Shown: one piece after another, positions 34,711 through 43,763 of the stretch | Layout of the letters: each line of letters opens with the position of its first letter | How positions within the stretch are numbered: position 1 is the first letter of the stretch | Assembly: GCF_040801915.1 (NCBI RefSeq) | Contig: NZ_JBFMIA010000003.1 | Coordinates: 248,001-312,000 of the forward strand | Length of the DNA stretch: 64,000 nucleotides | Direction: 5' to 3' | Source: Jeotgalibacillus marinus | Lineage (GTDB): Bacteria; Bacillota; Bacilli; Bacillales; Jeotgalibacillaceae | Made by a program: the position numbers and the translations under genes | Notes under the pieces: generated by a model | The model's database searches: none | Told to the model about the DNA's origin: nothing | The model's input: only the letters and a program-made list of their open reading frames with translations

Positions 34711-36237
34711 TTGTCACAGACACCATCTAATTCCGTGACGGTTGATACCCATCTGTCTTCACGACAATGGAAACAAAAAGACACACCGTTATTTACTGGT
34801 TTAAAAAATCATAGCTCCAAAAATCCTGTTCAATTTCATATACCTGGTCATAAAAAAGGTACTGGCATGGACCCCGAGTTTAGAGAATTTATTGGAGATA
34901 ATGTTCTATCGATTGATTTAATCAATATCGCTCCACTTGATGATCTTCATCAGCCAAAAAGCCTGATTAAATTTGCACAAGACCTTGCTGCAAAAGCATT
35001 TGGAGCTGATTTTACATTTTTCTCTGTTCAAGGTACAAGTGGTGCAATTATGACAATGGTTATGAGTGTTTGTGGACCTGGAGATAAAATTATCGTTCCA
35101 AGAAATGTTCATAAATCCGTTATGTCCGCAATTGTATTTTGCGGAGCCATACCAATCTTTGTTCATCCAGAGGTAGATAGTGATTTAGGAATTTCTCATG
35201 GAATTACTCCTGATTCCGTATCCAATGCGTTGGCGCAACATCCTGAGGCCAAAGGGGTGTTAGTCATCAATCCAACATACTTTGGTGTCGCTGCAGATTT
35301 ACGTAGCATTGTAGAAATTGCACATTCACACCATGTACCCGTATTAGTTGATGAAGCACATGGGGTTCATATTCATTTTCATGAGTTATTACCAATTTCA
35401 GCAATGCAAGCAGGCGCAGATATGGCAGCAACAAGTGTTCATAAACTAGGTAGTTCAATGACTCAAAGCTCCATTTTAAATATGAGAGAAGGCCTCGTGT
35501 CAGCGAAAAGAGTGCAGACTATTTTAAGTATGTTAACAACTACGTCAACATCTTATCCACTCTTAGCTTCACTTGATGTTGCGAGAAAGAGGTTAGCCAC
35601 TGAGGGAAGAGCATTGATTGAAAGTACGATCCAGTTAGCTGAGCATATACGATCTGAAATCAAAAAAATCGATCAGTTAACATGTATCGGTGACGAGATT
35701 TTAGGTACTAAAGCTACTTTTGACTTTGATCCAACAAAAATCATTATTTCAGTAAAAGATCTTGGAATCACTGGTTATCAAGCTGAAAAATGGCTTCGTG
35801 AACAGTACGATATTGAAGTTGAGTTATCAGATCTTTATAATATTCTTTGCATCATTACACCTGGTGATACAATGCAAGAAGCAACCATCTTAATCGAGGC
35901 GATGAATGCTTTATCACAAAAATATAAACATGATGATGACTTATCGGTAACAAACGTTATGCTACCATCTATTCCACGTTTAGCAATGACACCACGAGAT
36001 GCTTTTTATGCTGAAACCGAAGTTTTACCGGTCGCCGAAACAGTTGGTCGAGTATGCGCAGAATTTATTATGGTTTATCCTCCTGGTATACCCATCTTTA
36101 TTCCAGGAGAAATTATTACAGAAGAAAACCTAACATACATTAAAGAAAACATTGAAGCGGGCTTACCTGTCCAAGGCCCAGAGGACGAATCTCTTCAGCT
36201 CTTACGAGTAATAAAAGAGCATCGGGCAATTAAATAA
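34711..36237 (+). CDS. speA: Arginine decarboxylase (SpeA), PLP-dependent
   Basis: A 508-residue member of the Orn/Lys/Arg decarboxylase major family. It has the N-terminal PLP-domain opening HIPGHKKGTGMD, FFSVQGTSGAIMTMV, the aspartate and histidine of VLVDEAHGVH, and the PLP lysine in TSVHKLGSSMTQ (about 254). It decarboxylates arginine to agmatine, the entry to spermidine synthesis. Lysine decarboxylase activity cannot be excluded from sequence alone. The start is TTG behind GAGGTGAAAGGGA. A terminator follows directly. Confidence 0.9.
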   Translation: MSQTPSNSVTVDTHLSSRQWKQKDTPLFTGLKNHSSKNPVQFHIPGHKKGTGMDPEFREFIGDNVLSIDLINIAPLDDLHQPKSLIKFAQDLAAKAFGADFTFFSVQGTSGAIMTMVMSVCGPGDKIIVPRNVHKSVMSAIVFCGAIPIFVHPEVDSDLGISHGITPDSVSNALAQHPEAKGVLVINPTYFGVAADLRSIVEIAHSHHVPVLVDEAHGVHIHFHELLPISAMQAGADMAATSVHKLGSSMTQSSILNMREGLVSAKRVQTILSMLTTTSTSYPLLASLDVARKRLATEGRALIESTIQLAEHIRSEIKKIDQLTCIGDEILGTKATFDFDPTKIIISVKDLGITGYQAEKWLREQYDIEVELSDLYNILCIITPGDTMQEATILIEAMNALSQKYKHDDDLSVTNVMLPSIPRLAMTPRDAFYAETEVLPVAETVGRVCAEFIMVYPPGIPIFIPGEIITEENLTYIKENIEAGLPVQGPEDESLQLLRVIKEHRAIK

Positions 36238-36255
36238 AATCTCCCTTTAAAAGAT

Positions 36256-36286
36256 GAAAAAGAGGACACTAGATGGCCTCTTTTTC
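36256..36286 (+). terminator. Terminator of speA
   Basis: Stem GAAAAAGAGG / CCTCTTTTTC with an 11-nt loop. Confidence 0.83.
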
Positions 36287-36431
36287 ATTCCGTATTTATT
36301 CATGACGATCATTTCGTTGATCTACAAAACCGTAACTACTTACTCCCATCCCCACATGTTTGTAAGCGCTTCCGTAACTATCATATACCATACTAGTTAT
36401 TATTTCAATAACTTTATTAGATTATGTAGTG

Positions 36432-36560
36432 TTAGACCGAAATATCTTTAATTAGTGTAGGATCAACAATTTCATAGCCTTTATCACATAATCCATTGAC
36501 GATATTGGGCAATGCTTCATTCGTCCATGTGTGGTCAAACAAGTATTTTAAACACCACGT
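36432..36560 (-). pseudogene. Decayed C-terminus of a polysaccharide deacetylase-like gene
   Basis: In the 520-bp speA-pdhD gap one minus-strand frame reads LKYLFDHTWTNEALPN then IVNGLCDKGYEIVDPTLIK before a stop. That resembles the last strand and helix of NodB-type polysaccharide deacetylases (a histidine-centred strand, then an L-x-x-GYE-hV ending). Stops interrupt the frame upstream and no start or ribosome-binding site is present, so only a remnant survives. The rest of the gap (36287-36431 and 36561-36708) shows nothing recognisable. Confidence 0.5.
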
Positions 36561-36708
36561 TAATTATAGTTATTGAGATGGATTTGTGAAAGAAGATTTC
36601 GATCAAACACAAAAGATTAACGGTATTTCTTAGTTCAATTACTTCACACTAATTTAGCAGACTGCTATCGTGAAGAAATAGTCCAACCTATGATGCGCTT
36701 TCAAGACA

Positions 36709-36742
36709 AAATAATAAGCCCCTGGATACTAATCCAGGGGCT
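36709..36742 (-). terminator. Terminator of the pdh operon
   Basis: On the minus strand AGCCCCTGGAT pairs with ATCCAGGGGCT, followed by a T-rich tract, just after pdhD. Confidence 0.88.
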
Positions 36743-36757
36743 ATATTACGTTACATT

Positions 36758-38167
36758 TTATTTTACGATATGAATAGGTGTTCCAAGGGCCACTTCTGCA
36801 GCTTCCATTGAAATTTCTCCAAGTGTTGGGTGAGCGTGAATGGTCATTGCCACATCTTCAGCTGTCATTCCAGCTTCGATTGCAAGACCAAGCTCTGCAA
36901 CGATATCAGATGCTCCATTACCAGCAATTTGAGCACCGATAATTAAACCATCTTCTTTGCGTGTAACGATTTTCACAAAACCTTCTGTTTGATTAAGCGC
37001 TAACGCACGACCGTTTGCAGCAAATGGGAATTTAGCAGCAATTACTTCAATACCTTCTTCTTTTGCTTGAGCCTCACTGTAACCGACTGTTGCAAGCTCA
37101 GGATCTGTGAAACAAACAGCAGGAATTGCCATGTAATCTACTTCTGATTTTTCACCACTGATTACTTCAGCAGCTACTTTACCTTCATAAGAAGCTTTGT
37201 GTGCTAGTGGTGGGCCATCAACAATGTCACCGATCGCATAAATATTACTTACACTTGTACGGCACTGTTTGTCTGTTTTAATAACGCCACGGTCAGACAT
37301 TTCAATACCAACTTGCTCTAGTCCGATTTCATCCGTGTTTGGTCGGCGACCTACTGTTACAAGAACATATTCCGCTTCAACCTTCACTTCTTCGCCTTTT
37401 GCTTCATATGAAACCGTTACACTGTCTGCTGATTCTTCAACGCCTTTAGCCATCGCTTTTGTGATCACTGTAACGCCTTTTTTCTTCAGACCTTTTTTCA
37501 CGATTGAAGTCATTTGCTTTTCGAATCCACCAAGGATATCGTTTCCACCTTCAAGAATCGTTACTTCAGTTCCCATGTTTGCATACGCACTGCCTAGCTC
37601 TGTACCGATATATCCTCCACCAATAACAACCATGCTCTTAGGAACTTCTTTAAGTGCAAGAGCACCTGTTGAATCAAGAACACGTTTTGAAAACTTGAAT
37701 GACGGGATTTCGATTGGTCTAGAACCAGTTGCTAAAATTGCGTTTTTAAACTTGTATGTTTGTGCAGAGCTATCATCCATCACACGAACGGTTTCGCCAT
37801 CAACGAAATAAGCTTCTCCACGAACGATTTCAACTTTATTGCCTTTTAACAGGCTTTCAACGCCGCCTGTTAATTTTTTAACAACGCCAGCTTTCCATTC
37901 TTGTGCTTTATCGAAATTAAGCTTTACATTTTCAGCTACAATTCCCATATCATCAGAATGTTGAGCTTGCTCGTAACGGTGACCAATTGTGATCATTGCT
38001 TTAGAAGGGATACAGCCAACATTTAAACAAACGCCGCCCATATGCTCTTTTTCAACGATCGTTACTTTTTGTCCAAGTTGTGCAGCACGAATAGCCGCTA
38101 CATATCCACCAGGACCTGATCCTATAACAAGTGTGTCTGTCTCAATAGGGAAATCTCCAACTACCAT
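36758..38167 (-). CDS. pdhD: Dihydrolipoamide dehydrogenase (E3)
   Basis: A 469-residue flavoprotein that reoxidises the lipoyl group of the E2 component with NAD. Motifs are the FAD loop GSGPGGYVAA (about 17-26), the redox disulfide GGVCLNVGCIPSK (about 44-56), the NAD loop GGGYIGTELG, and the C-terminal base HAHPTLGE. It begins 4 bp after pdhC with GGAGG upstream. It is last in the pdhABCD transcript. Confidence 0.96.
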   Translation of the reverse strand: MVVGDFPIETDTLVIGSGPGGYVAAIRAAQLGQKVTIVEKEHMGGVCLNVGCIPSKAMITIGHRYEQAQHSDDMGIVAENVKLNFDKAQEWKAGVVKKLTGGVESLLKGNKVEIVRGEAYFVDGETVRVMDDSSAQTYKFKNAILATGSRPIEIPSFKFSKRVLDSTGALALKEVPKSMVVIGGGYIGTELGSAYANMGTEVTILEGGNDILGGFEKQMTSIVKKGLKKKGVTVITKAMAKGVEESADSVTVSYEAKGEEVKVEAEYVLVTVGRRPNTDEIGLEQVGIEMSDRGVIKTDKQCRTSVSNIYAIGDIVDGPPLAHKASYEGKVAAEVISGEKSEVDYMAIPAVCFTDPELATVGYSEAQAKEEGIEVIAAKFPFAANGRALALNQTEGFVKIVTRKEDGLIIGAQIAGNGASDIVAELGLAIEAGMTAEDVAMTIHAHPTLGEISMEAAEVALGTPIHIVK

Positions 38168-38171
38168 GGTT

Positions 38172-39488
38172 TTACGCCTCCATTAGTAAAAGTTCTGGGT
38201 CGTTCAGTAAACGTTTAATATGATTCATTGCATTTTGTGCTGTAGCACCATCGATCATACGGTGATCAAAGCTCAATGATAATGCTAACACAGGTGCTGC
38301 TACAATTTCACCATTTTTCACTACAGGTTTTTCTGCAATTCGACCAATTCCGAGTATAGCAACCTCAGGGTGGTTGATTACTGGAGTGAACCATTGTCCA
38401 CCAGCAGAACCAATGTTCGAAATCGTGCAAGAAGCACCTTTCATTTCATCACCTGAAAGTTTACCATCACGAGCTTTTGCTCCAAGGTTATTGATTTGAT
38501 CGGAAATAGTGAAAATGGATTTACGATCTGCATCTTTCACAACTGGAACAACAAGACCTTTTTCAGTATCGGCAGCAATTCCTATGTTGAAATAGTGTTT
38601 TTGAACAATTTCTTGCGTTGCATCGTCTAGAGATGTATTCAACGCAGGGAATTCGCGAAGTGCCGATACAAGTGCTTTCACTACATATGGTAGGAATGTC
38701 AACTTGATATTTTTTGCAAGTGCCACTTCCTTGAATTTCTTACGGTGAGCAACTAATTTTGTTACATCAATTTCATCCATTAATGTTACGTGAGGAGCTG
38801 TTTGCTTTGAGTTTACCATTGCTTTCGCTATAGCTTTTCTCATGCCACTCATCTTCTCACGAGTTTCTGGATATTGGCCTTCTGGAACTACTTGTTTCGA
38901 AGGTGTTATTTTTTCTTCTGATTTAGAAGGGATTTCTTTTGGTTCTTCTTGTGCTGGTGAAACTTCTTCAACAGTTGAATCCCCGTTTAGATAAGCAGCT
39001 ACGTCTTCTTTTGTGACGCGTCCGTTTTTGCCCGAGCCTGTTACGAAGCGAATGTCTGCATCGTTGTCACGTGCATACTTGCGGACTGAAGGCATAGCAA
39101 TAATACGACGCTCCGGATCTACATCGCCTTGTGGAGTAGAAGCTGATTTTTCAACAGACTCTTCTTTTTCAGCTTCATCTGTTGAGTTGTCTTTTGTTTC
39201 TTCTTTTTCGTCGTCGCTATCTGAGCCTTTAAACTTCAAGTCTTCATAGCCAGGAGCATCAAATTTGATCAGTGTATCACCTACAACTGCAACCGAACCT
39301 TCTTCAACAAGAATGTCTTCTACGGTACCTGCAACTGGAGAAGGAATTTCAACAACTGCTTTGTCATTTTGCACTTCACATAGCACGTCATCTTCTTCTA
39401 CTTTATCGCCTTTTTTAATGAACCACTTTACAATTTCACCTTCATGAATACCTTCACCAATGTCTGGTAGTTTGAATTCAAATGACAA
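38172..39488 (-). CDS. pdhC: Dihydrolipoamide acetyltransferase (E2)
   Basis: A 438-residue E2 core. It has one lipoyl domain (about 1-77, lysine in EVQNDKAVVEIPSP), an acidic linker, the peripheral subunit-binding domain (about 128-165, AMPSVRKYARDND...GRVTKEDV), a Pro/Glu linker and the catalytic domain ending LSFDHRMIDGATAQ. I start it at TTG 39488, 9 nt after AGGAGG, giving the family N-terminus SFEFKLPDIGEG; a longer in-frame start has no ribosome-binding site. Confidence 0.95.
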   Translation of the reverse strand: MSFEFKLPDIGEGIHEGEIVKWFIKKGDKVEEDDVLCEVQNDKAVVEIPSPVAGTVEDILVEEGSVAVVGDTLIKFDAPGYEDLKFKGSDSDDEKEETKDNSTDEAEKEESVEKSASTPQGDVDPERRIIAMPSVRKYARDNDADIRFVTGSGKNGRVTKEDVAAYLNGDSTVEEVSPAQEEPKEIPSKSEEKITPSKQVVPEGQYPETREKMSGMRKAIAKAMVNSKQTAPHVTLMDEIDVTKLVAHRKKFKEVALAKNIKLTFLPYVVKALVSALREFPALNTSLDDATQEIVQKHYFNIGIAADTEKGLVVPVVKDADRKSIFTISDQINNLGAKARDGKLSGDEMKGASCTISNIGSAGGQWFTPVINHPEVAILGIGRIAEKPVVKNGEIVAAPVLALSLSFDHRMIDGATAQNAMNHIKRLLNDPELLLMEA

Positions 39489-39536
39489 TGGTTTCAACCT
39501 CCTAATGATCATTTTTTTTTTGCATTTAGAAAATGT

Positions 39537-39560
39537 AAACGGAGAATCGCTTCCCCGTTT
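39537..39560 (-). other. Intercistronic hairpin between pdhB and pdhC
   Basis: In the 89-nt gap the minus strand reads AAACGGGGAAGCG then ATTCTCCGTTT, able to form a stem with one mismatch. It is followed about 25 nt later by a run of ten A and then the pdhC ribosome-binding site. It lacks a T run, so it looks like an RNA processing or stability element rather than a terminator. Confidence 0.55.
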
Positions 39561-39577
39561 TGACTTTGTTTAACTAA

Positions 39578-40555
39578 TTAAAATTCAAGGACTTTCTTTG
39601 CAGTTGCAATAATATCCTTCACGTTTGGAAGCCATGCTGTTTCTGCTTGTGAGAATGGGAAGATAGTGTCAGCAGCTGCTACACGAAGAACAGGTGCTTC
39701 AAGGCTAAGAATGGCACGGTCGTTAATTTCTGCAACAACACTTGCTGCAATTCCTGCTTGTTTTTGTGCTTCTTGCACGACAATTGCACGGTTCGTTTTT
39801 TCAACCGATGCAATGATTGTTTCGATATCTAATGGCTGAATTGTACGAAGATCAATAACCTCTACTGAATGGCCATCTTTTTCAAGCGCTTCGGCTGCTT
39901 TAAGTGATTCATGCACCATTGCTCCGTAAGTGATAATTGAAAGGTCTGTTCCTTCGCGTTTCACATCGGCTTTTCCTAATTCGATTGTGTACTCTTCTTC
40001 TGGAACATCTTCACGGAAAGAACGATATAGTTTCATGTGCTCAAGGAAAATGACAGGGTCGTTATCACGAATCGAAGCAATTAGTAGTCCTTTAGCATCT
40101 TTAGGTGTTGAAGGAATGACAACTTTAAGTCCTGGTTGTTGAGCCATTAGCCCTTCTAAGCTATCTGCGTGAAGTTCAGGAGTGTGAACGCCTCCTCCAA
40201 ATGGTGAGCGAATTGTGATAGGGCTCGAGTACTTACCACCACTACGATAGCGCATACGTGCGATTTGACCGCTTACTGAGTCCATTACTTCAAAGACGAA
40301 ACCAAAAAACTGAATTTCTGGAACTGGTCGATAGCCTTCAAGTGCAAGACCGATTGCAAGACCACCGATACCTGATTCTGCTAATGGCGTGTCAAAAACT
40401 CGATCTTCTCCGAATTCCTTTTGAAGACCCTCTGTTGCACGGAATACTCCGCCGTTTAAACCAACATCCTCACCGAAGACGAGTACGTTTTCGTCGTTCT
40501 TCATTTCCGTACGAAGAGCGTCCGTGATTGCTTGAATCATTGTCATTTGCGCCAT
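39578..40555 (-). CDS. pdhB: Pyruvate dehydrogenase E1 beta subunit
   Basis: A 325-residue ThDP-dependent subunit with LVFGEDVGLNGGVFRATEGLQ, DTPLAESGIGGLAIGLALEGYRP, the phenyl-ring-forming QIARMRYRSGG and RSPFGGGVHTPELHADS. With PdhA it decarboxylates pyruvate and acetylates the lipoyl group of PdhC. It starts 3 bp after pdhA, with GGAG upstream. Confidence 0.96.
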   Translation of the reverse strand: MAQMTMIQAITDALRTEMKNDENVLVFGEDVGLNGGVFRATEGLQKEFGEDRVFDTPLAESGIGGLAIGLALEGYRPVPEIQFFGFVFEVMDSVSGQIARMRYRSGGKYSSPITIRSPFGGGVHTPELHADSLEGLMAQQPGLKVVIPSTPKDAKGLLIASIRDNDPVIFLEHMKLYRSFREDVPEEEYTIELGKADVKREGTDLSIITYGAMVHESLKAAEALEKDGHSVEVIDLRTIQPLDIETIIASVEKTNRAIVVQEAQKQAGIAASVVAEINDRAILSLEAPVLRVAAADTIFPFSQAETAWLPNVKDIIATAKKVLEF

Positions 40556-40558
40556 GGC

Positions 40559-41671
40559 TTATTTCGACTCCTTTTCTTTGTAGATTTCATACTGCTCTTT
40601 CAAGTTGAAAGGCATTTCATCGTACATGTTTTCCATTAAATCTGTAACTTTTTGTTTTGCTGTATCATCTGCAACTTTAATTGCAACTTTGATTTCTTCT
40701 TTTGCTTTTTCAATTACTTCGTTTTCTTTTTCTTCATTCCAAAGACCTTTGCCTTCTAGGAATTTTCGGAAACGTACGAGTGGATCTTTCTTTTCCCACT
40801 CAGTATCCATTTCATCAGTACGGTAACGGGTTGGATCATCACCAGCCATTGTATGTGGACCATAGCGGTAGCAAAGAGTTTCGATCAATGTTGGACCTTC
40901 TCCAATAATTGCGCGTTCACGAGCATCTTTTGTTGCTGCGTAAACTGCTAGAGGATCCATGCCATCTACTAAAATTCCTGGGATACCAGCTGAAACGGCT
41001 TTTTGTGCAATTGTTTTACCTGCTGTTTGCTTATCTCTAGGTGTTGAGATTGCGAATTGGTTGTTTTGCACAACAAAGATTGCAGGAGCTCCATAAGAAC
41101 CCGCAAAGTTAATTCCTTCATAAAAATCACCTTGTGAAGAACCACCATCACCTGTATATGTAATGGCAACTGTTTTTTTTCCGCGCTTTTTAAGTCCAAG
41201 AGCGATACCGGCAGTTTGAACATATTGTGCACCGATAATGATTTGTGGTGGCAATACATTGACGCCTTCAGGTGATTTGTTTCCTAGATAATGACCACGT
41301 GAGAATAAGAATGCTTGAGATAACGGAAGACCATGCCAGATGATTTGCGGAACATCACGATAACCTGGTACAACCCAATCTTCTTGTTCAAGTGCAAAGT
41401 GGGAAGCAATTTGAGAAGCCTCTTGTCCAGCCGTTGGTGCATAAAACCCAAGACGACCTTGGCGGTTTAGTGAAATCGAACGCTGATCAAGGATGCGTGT
41501 GTATACCATGCGATGCATCAATTCTTGAAGGTCCTCATCACTGATTTCCGGCATTGCCTCTTCATTTACGATTTTTCCTTCTTCATCTAAAATTTGAAAC
41601 ATTTCAAACTGATCTTCAATTGTTTGAAGCGTTTTTACAGCGTCAAACGGAGCTTTCTTTTTTGAAGCCAT
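40559..41671 (-). CDS. pdhA: Pyruvate dehydrogenase E1 alpha subunit
   Basis: A 370-residue subunit with the ThDP/Mg motif GDGGSSQGDFYEGINFAGS...NN (about 169-199), the phosphorylation-loop-like RYGPHTMAGDDPTRYR and an N-terminal helical arm. It is first of the pdhABCD operon. The ATG follows GGTGGAG. It has a roughly 190-nt leader. Confidence 0.96.
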   Translation of the reverse strand: MASKKKAPFDAVKTLQTIEDQFEMFQILDEEGKIVNEEAMPEISDEDLQELMHRMVYTRILDQRSISLNRQGRLGFYAPTAGQEASQIASHFALEQEDWVVPGYRDVPQIIWHGLPLSQAFLFSRGHYLGNKSPEGVNVLPPQIIIGAQYVQTAGIALGLKKRGKKTVAITYTGDGGSSQGDFYEGINFAGSYGAPAIFVVQNNQFAISTPRDKQTAGKTIAQKAVSAGIPGILVDGMDPLAVYAATKDARERAIIGEGPTLIETLCYRYGPHTMAGDDPTRYRTDEMDTEWEKKDPLVRFRKFLEGKGLWNEEKENEVIEKAKEEIKVAIKVADDTAKQKVTDLMENMYDEMPFNLKEQYEIYKEKESK

Positions 41672-41811
41672 TTACTCCACCTATCCTTTCATTATCAAAT
41701 TTTTAAAGAGTTGCACTGCTTTCAGCAAACTCCATTATATAAAACAAGACATACTTTCTATTTTTCCACAAAACCTAAGTGAAAAAACCTAAAGTTCGTA
41801 ATTTTTTCGGC

Positions 41812-41845
41812 TGTATTAGTCGTTCTATTAATGAAAACTAATACA
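41812..41845. repeat. Inverted repeat in the pdhA leader
   Basis: TGTATTAGT and ACTAATACA form a perfect 9-bp inverted repeat around 16 nt, about 140-175 nt upstream of pdhA and just downstream of the candidate promoter. It could be an operator or an mRNA hairpin. Confidence 0.5.
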
Positions 41846-41864
41846 ATCCAACTTTCCGTGATTA

Positions 41865-41894
41865 AGTTTACAATATGAAAACGCATCACGTCAA
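41865..41894 (-). promoter_or_regulatory. Candidate sigma-A promoter of pdhA
   Basis: On the minus strand, TTGACG (41889-41894), an 18-nt spacer and TAAACT (41865-41870). The match is moderate. It is the best pair I see in the 403-bp pdhA-ykyA gap, which otherwise holds only the ykyA terminator and an inverted repeat. Confidence 0.4.
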
Positions 41895-42053
41895 TAGGTA
41901 CGTACTTCAATGGAAGTCTTTTTGATTCATGTGGTTAATTAGGTCGTTTCTCATCTAATCTGTACTATAAAAATCGCACAAACTGTATTACATTTTAACA
42001 TTCTACAAAAAACTGTTATACGGCTGTTTTTAATGTGGAATTTTCTGGGGCAA

Positions 42054-42081
42054 CAAAAAAAGAGCAGGTTATCCCTACTCT
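42054..42081 (-). terminator. Terminator of ykyA
   Basis: On the minus strand GAGTAGG pairs with CCTGCTC (one G-U pair), followed by seven T. It includes the ykyA stop codon. Confidence 0.8.
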
Positions 42082-42725
42082 TCTTCATCTCTTCCAGACA
42101 TTTCGTAAAAATCACTCTTCAGCTGGTTATACTGGTCTGTAATAAGGTTAAATTCATCATTTAGTTCAAGAGTTGTATCGTATTGCGTGTTTACTTTCTC
42201 AACTTGCTCTTTCAAATCTTCAAAAACAAGTTCTTCATCTTTTAACATGGTATACAATTCACGATCCAAATCGATTGCTTCTTCATATTTTACAATAAGT
42301 TCATTATGCGAGTCATATCGCTGATACATCACCTCAATCATTTCTTCCACATGAGAACGTAAGGTGGCATCTTCAATATCCCCAACATATTCATTGATTT
42401 TTTCAAATTCTTTCTTTGCCTCTTTAATTGATTCGGCTTCTATAACAATCTGCTCTTCACGTTGTTTTAGATTTTCAAGTGCTTCTTCAGCCAATACTTC
42501 GATTTCATCGAACTCTTCTATGCTTAATGCCATAATGTTATCAAAAAGTTCTTTTTCATCTTGCTCTAGTGTTTTAATTGGTTCTTGTGAATCAACAAAG
42601 CCTTGTTCTTTTTCCACGATTGCATCCAACACTTCACTAATTTCTTCTTCTGGTGATGGGCCAAAGACACATCCCGTCAAAAAGAGAGATAAGATAAATG
42701 ATACAGTTAAAATATAGATCTTCAA
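42075..42725 (-). CDS. ykyA: YkyA-type putative lipoprotein
   Basis: A 216-residue exported protein. The signal peptide ends in the lipobox LTGC (Cys about 19), followed by a long, Glu-rich, heptad-patterned region that should be a coiled coil. This matches YkyA, which precedes pdhA in bacilli. The function is unknown; an envelope role is inferred only from lipidation. I start it at TTG 42725, 10 nt after AGGAGG. Confidence 0.82.
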   Translation of the reverse strand: MKIYILTVSFILSLFLTGCVFGPSPEEEISEVLDAIVEKEQGFVDSQEPIKTLEQDEKELFDNIMALSIEEFDEIEVLAEEALENLKQREEQIVIEAESIKEAKKEFEKINEYVGDIEDATLRSHVEEMIEVMYQRYDSHNELIVKYEEAIDLDRELYTMLKDEELVFEDLKEQVEKVNTQYDTTLELNDEFNLITDQYNQLKSDFYEMSGRDEEE

Positions 42726-42957
42726 AATTAATGCACCTCCTTGAGATGTTGACATTTTATAATATATCGATGATTAATTCATTAAGCAATGAATTTTACT
42801 AAATGCCATTTCTTTTACTCATTTGCATGTCAATTATTTAATCTCTAATACAAATTTTGATATGATAAGACTAATCACACTAATAATTCAATGGTATAAT
42901 CGAGCTTTGCTTTCACGAGCTCAGATGAATAAGAAATTTTTTCAGGAGGACTAGACT

Positions 42958-43509
42958 ATGATTACAATGAAAGATATTATTCGGGACGGACATCCAACAT
43001 TGCGAGAAGTGGCTCAAGAAGTTGTTATGCCGGTATCTGATGAAGATAAAAAAACACTAAATAGTTTATTGGAATACATTAAAATGAGCCAAGATCCTGA
43101 AATGGCAGAAAAATATGCACTTCGCCCAGGTATCGGACTTGCAGCACCCCAAATTAACATATCAAAACGGATGTTTGCTATTCATCTAGAAGATGATAAC
43201 CGTCAACATAGTTATGCTTTATTTAACCCAAAAATCGTCAGCCACTCTATTGAAAAAACTTACTTAACTTCTGGAGAAGGGTGCCTATCTGTTGATGAAA
43301 ATATTCCGGGGTATGTTCCTCGCTATGCAAGAATCACGCTAAAAGCAATGGACCAAGATGGCAATAATGTCAAGCTGCGTTTACGAGGACTAGCTGCGAT
43401 TGCTGTTCAACATGAATTAGACCATTTAAATGGTATTATGTTTTATGACCATATTAATCAAAAAAATCCTTACCATGAACCTGAAAATGCAAAAGCTATA
43501 GAACGATAG
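42958..43509 (+). CDS. def: Peptide deformylase
   Basis: A 183-residue metalloenzyme that removes the formyl group from nascent proteins. All three motifs are intact: GIGLAAPQ (about 60-67), EGCLS (about 109-113) and QHELDHLNG (about 151-159), with Cys and the two His as metal ligands. The insertion between motifs fits the Gram-positive type 2 form. AGGAGG precedes the ATG. In B. subtilis the gene in this position is defB. Confidence 0.96.
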   Translation: MITMKDIIRDGHPTLREVAQEVVMPVSDEDKKTLNSLLEYIKMSQDPEMAEKYALRPGIGLAAPQINISKRMFAIHLEDDNRQHSYALFNPKIVSHSIEKTYLTSGEGCLSVDENIPGYVPRYARITLKAMDQDGNNVKLRLRGLAAIAVQHELDHLNGIMFYDHINQKNPYHEPENAKAIER

Positions 43510-43600
43510 CATAAAGTTCAATCCGCTGTCTGTGCGTGCCATTTACCGTTTAAATTCTTTATTGCTAAAACGGTGGAAGCCTCTTGTCAAGAAGCTGATC

Positions 43601-43629
43601 TTTACAGAATGAATCATAGGCGGTATTAT
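43601..43629 (+). promoter_or_regulatory. Strong candidate promoter in the def-rpoY gap
   Basis: TTTACA (43601-43606), a 17-nt spacer and TATTAT (43624-43629) make a near-consensus sigma-A promoter, predicting transcription from about 43636. Confidence 0.6.
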
Positions 43630-43635
43630 AATAAG

Positions 43636-43763
43636 TAAGGAATGACCCGCAATATTGAAGAGGCTAAAAGAAGCTTGCATGACAGTGGAGAGATATGTTA
43701 TGAAAAAAACGATCGTCTAAGCTCTGTAAGCCCTTCGTCTCAGGAGGGCTGTTCTTTTTGTTT
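43636..43763 (+). ncRNA. Candidate small RNA or attenuated leader upstream of rpoY-rnjA
   Basis: A roughly 125-nt transcript is predicted from the promoter at 43601-43629 to an intrinsic terminator (AGCCCT / AGGGCT, 43729-43750, then a T-rich run to 43763). Inside it lies GGAGAG, 7 nt before ATG AAA AAA ACG ATC GTC TAA (43700-43720), a six-codon ORF ending 8 nt before the hairpin. This could be a stand-alone sRNA or a ribosome-sensed attenuator for rpoY-rnjA. The rest of the 389-bp def-rpoY gap contains no gene I can support. Confidence 0.45.

Noticed and set aside
36254..36451. 65-codon plus-strand ORF after speA
   Set aside because: It begins inside the speA terminator and has no ribosome-binding site.
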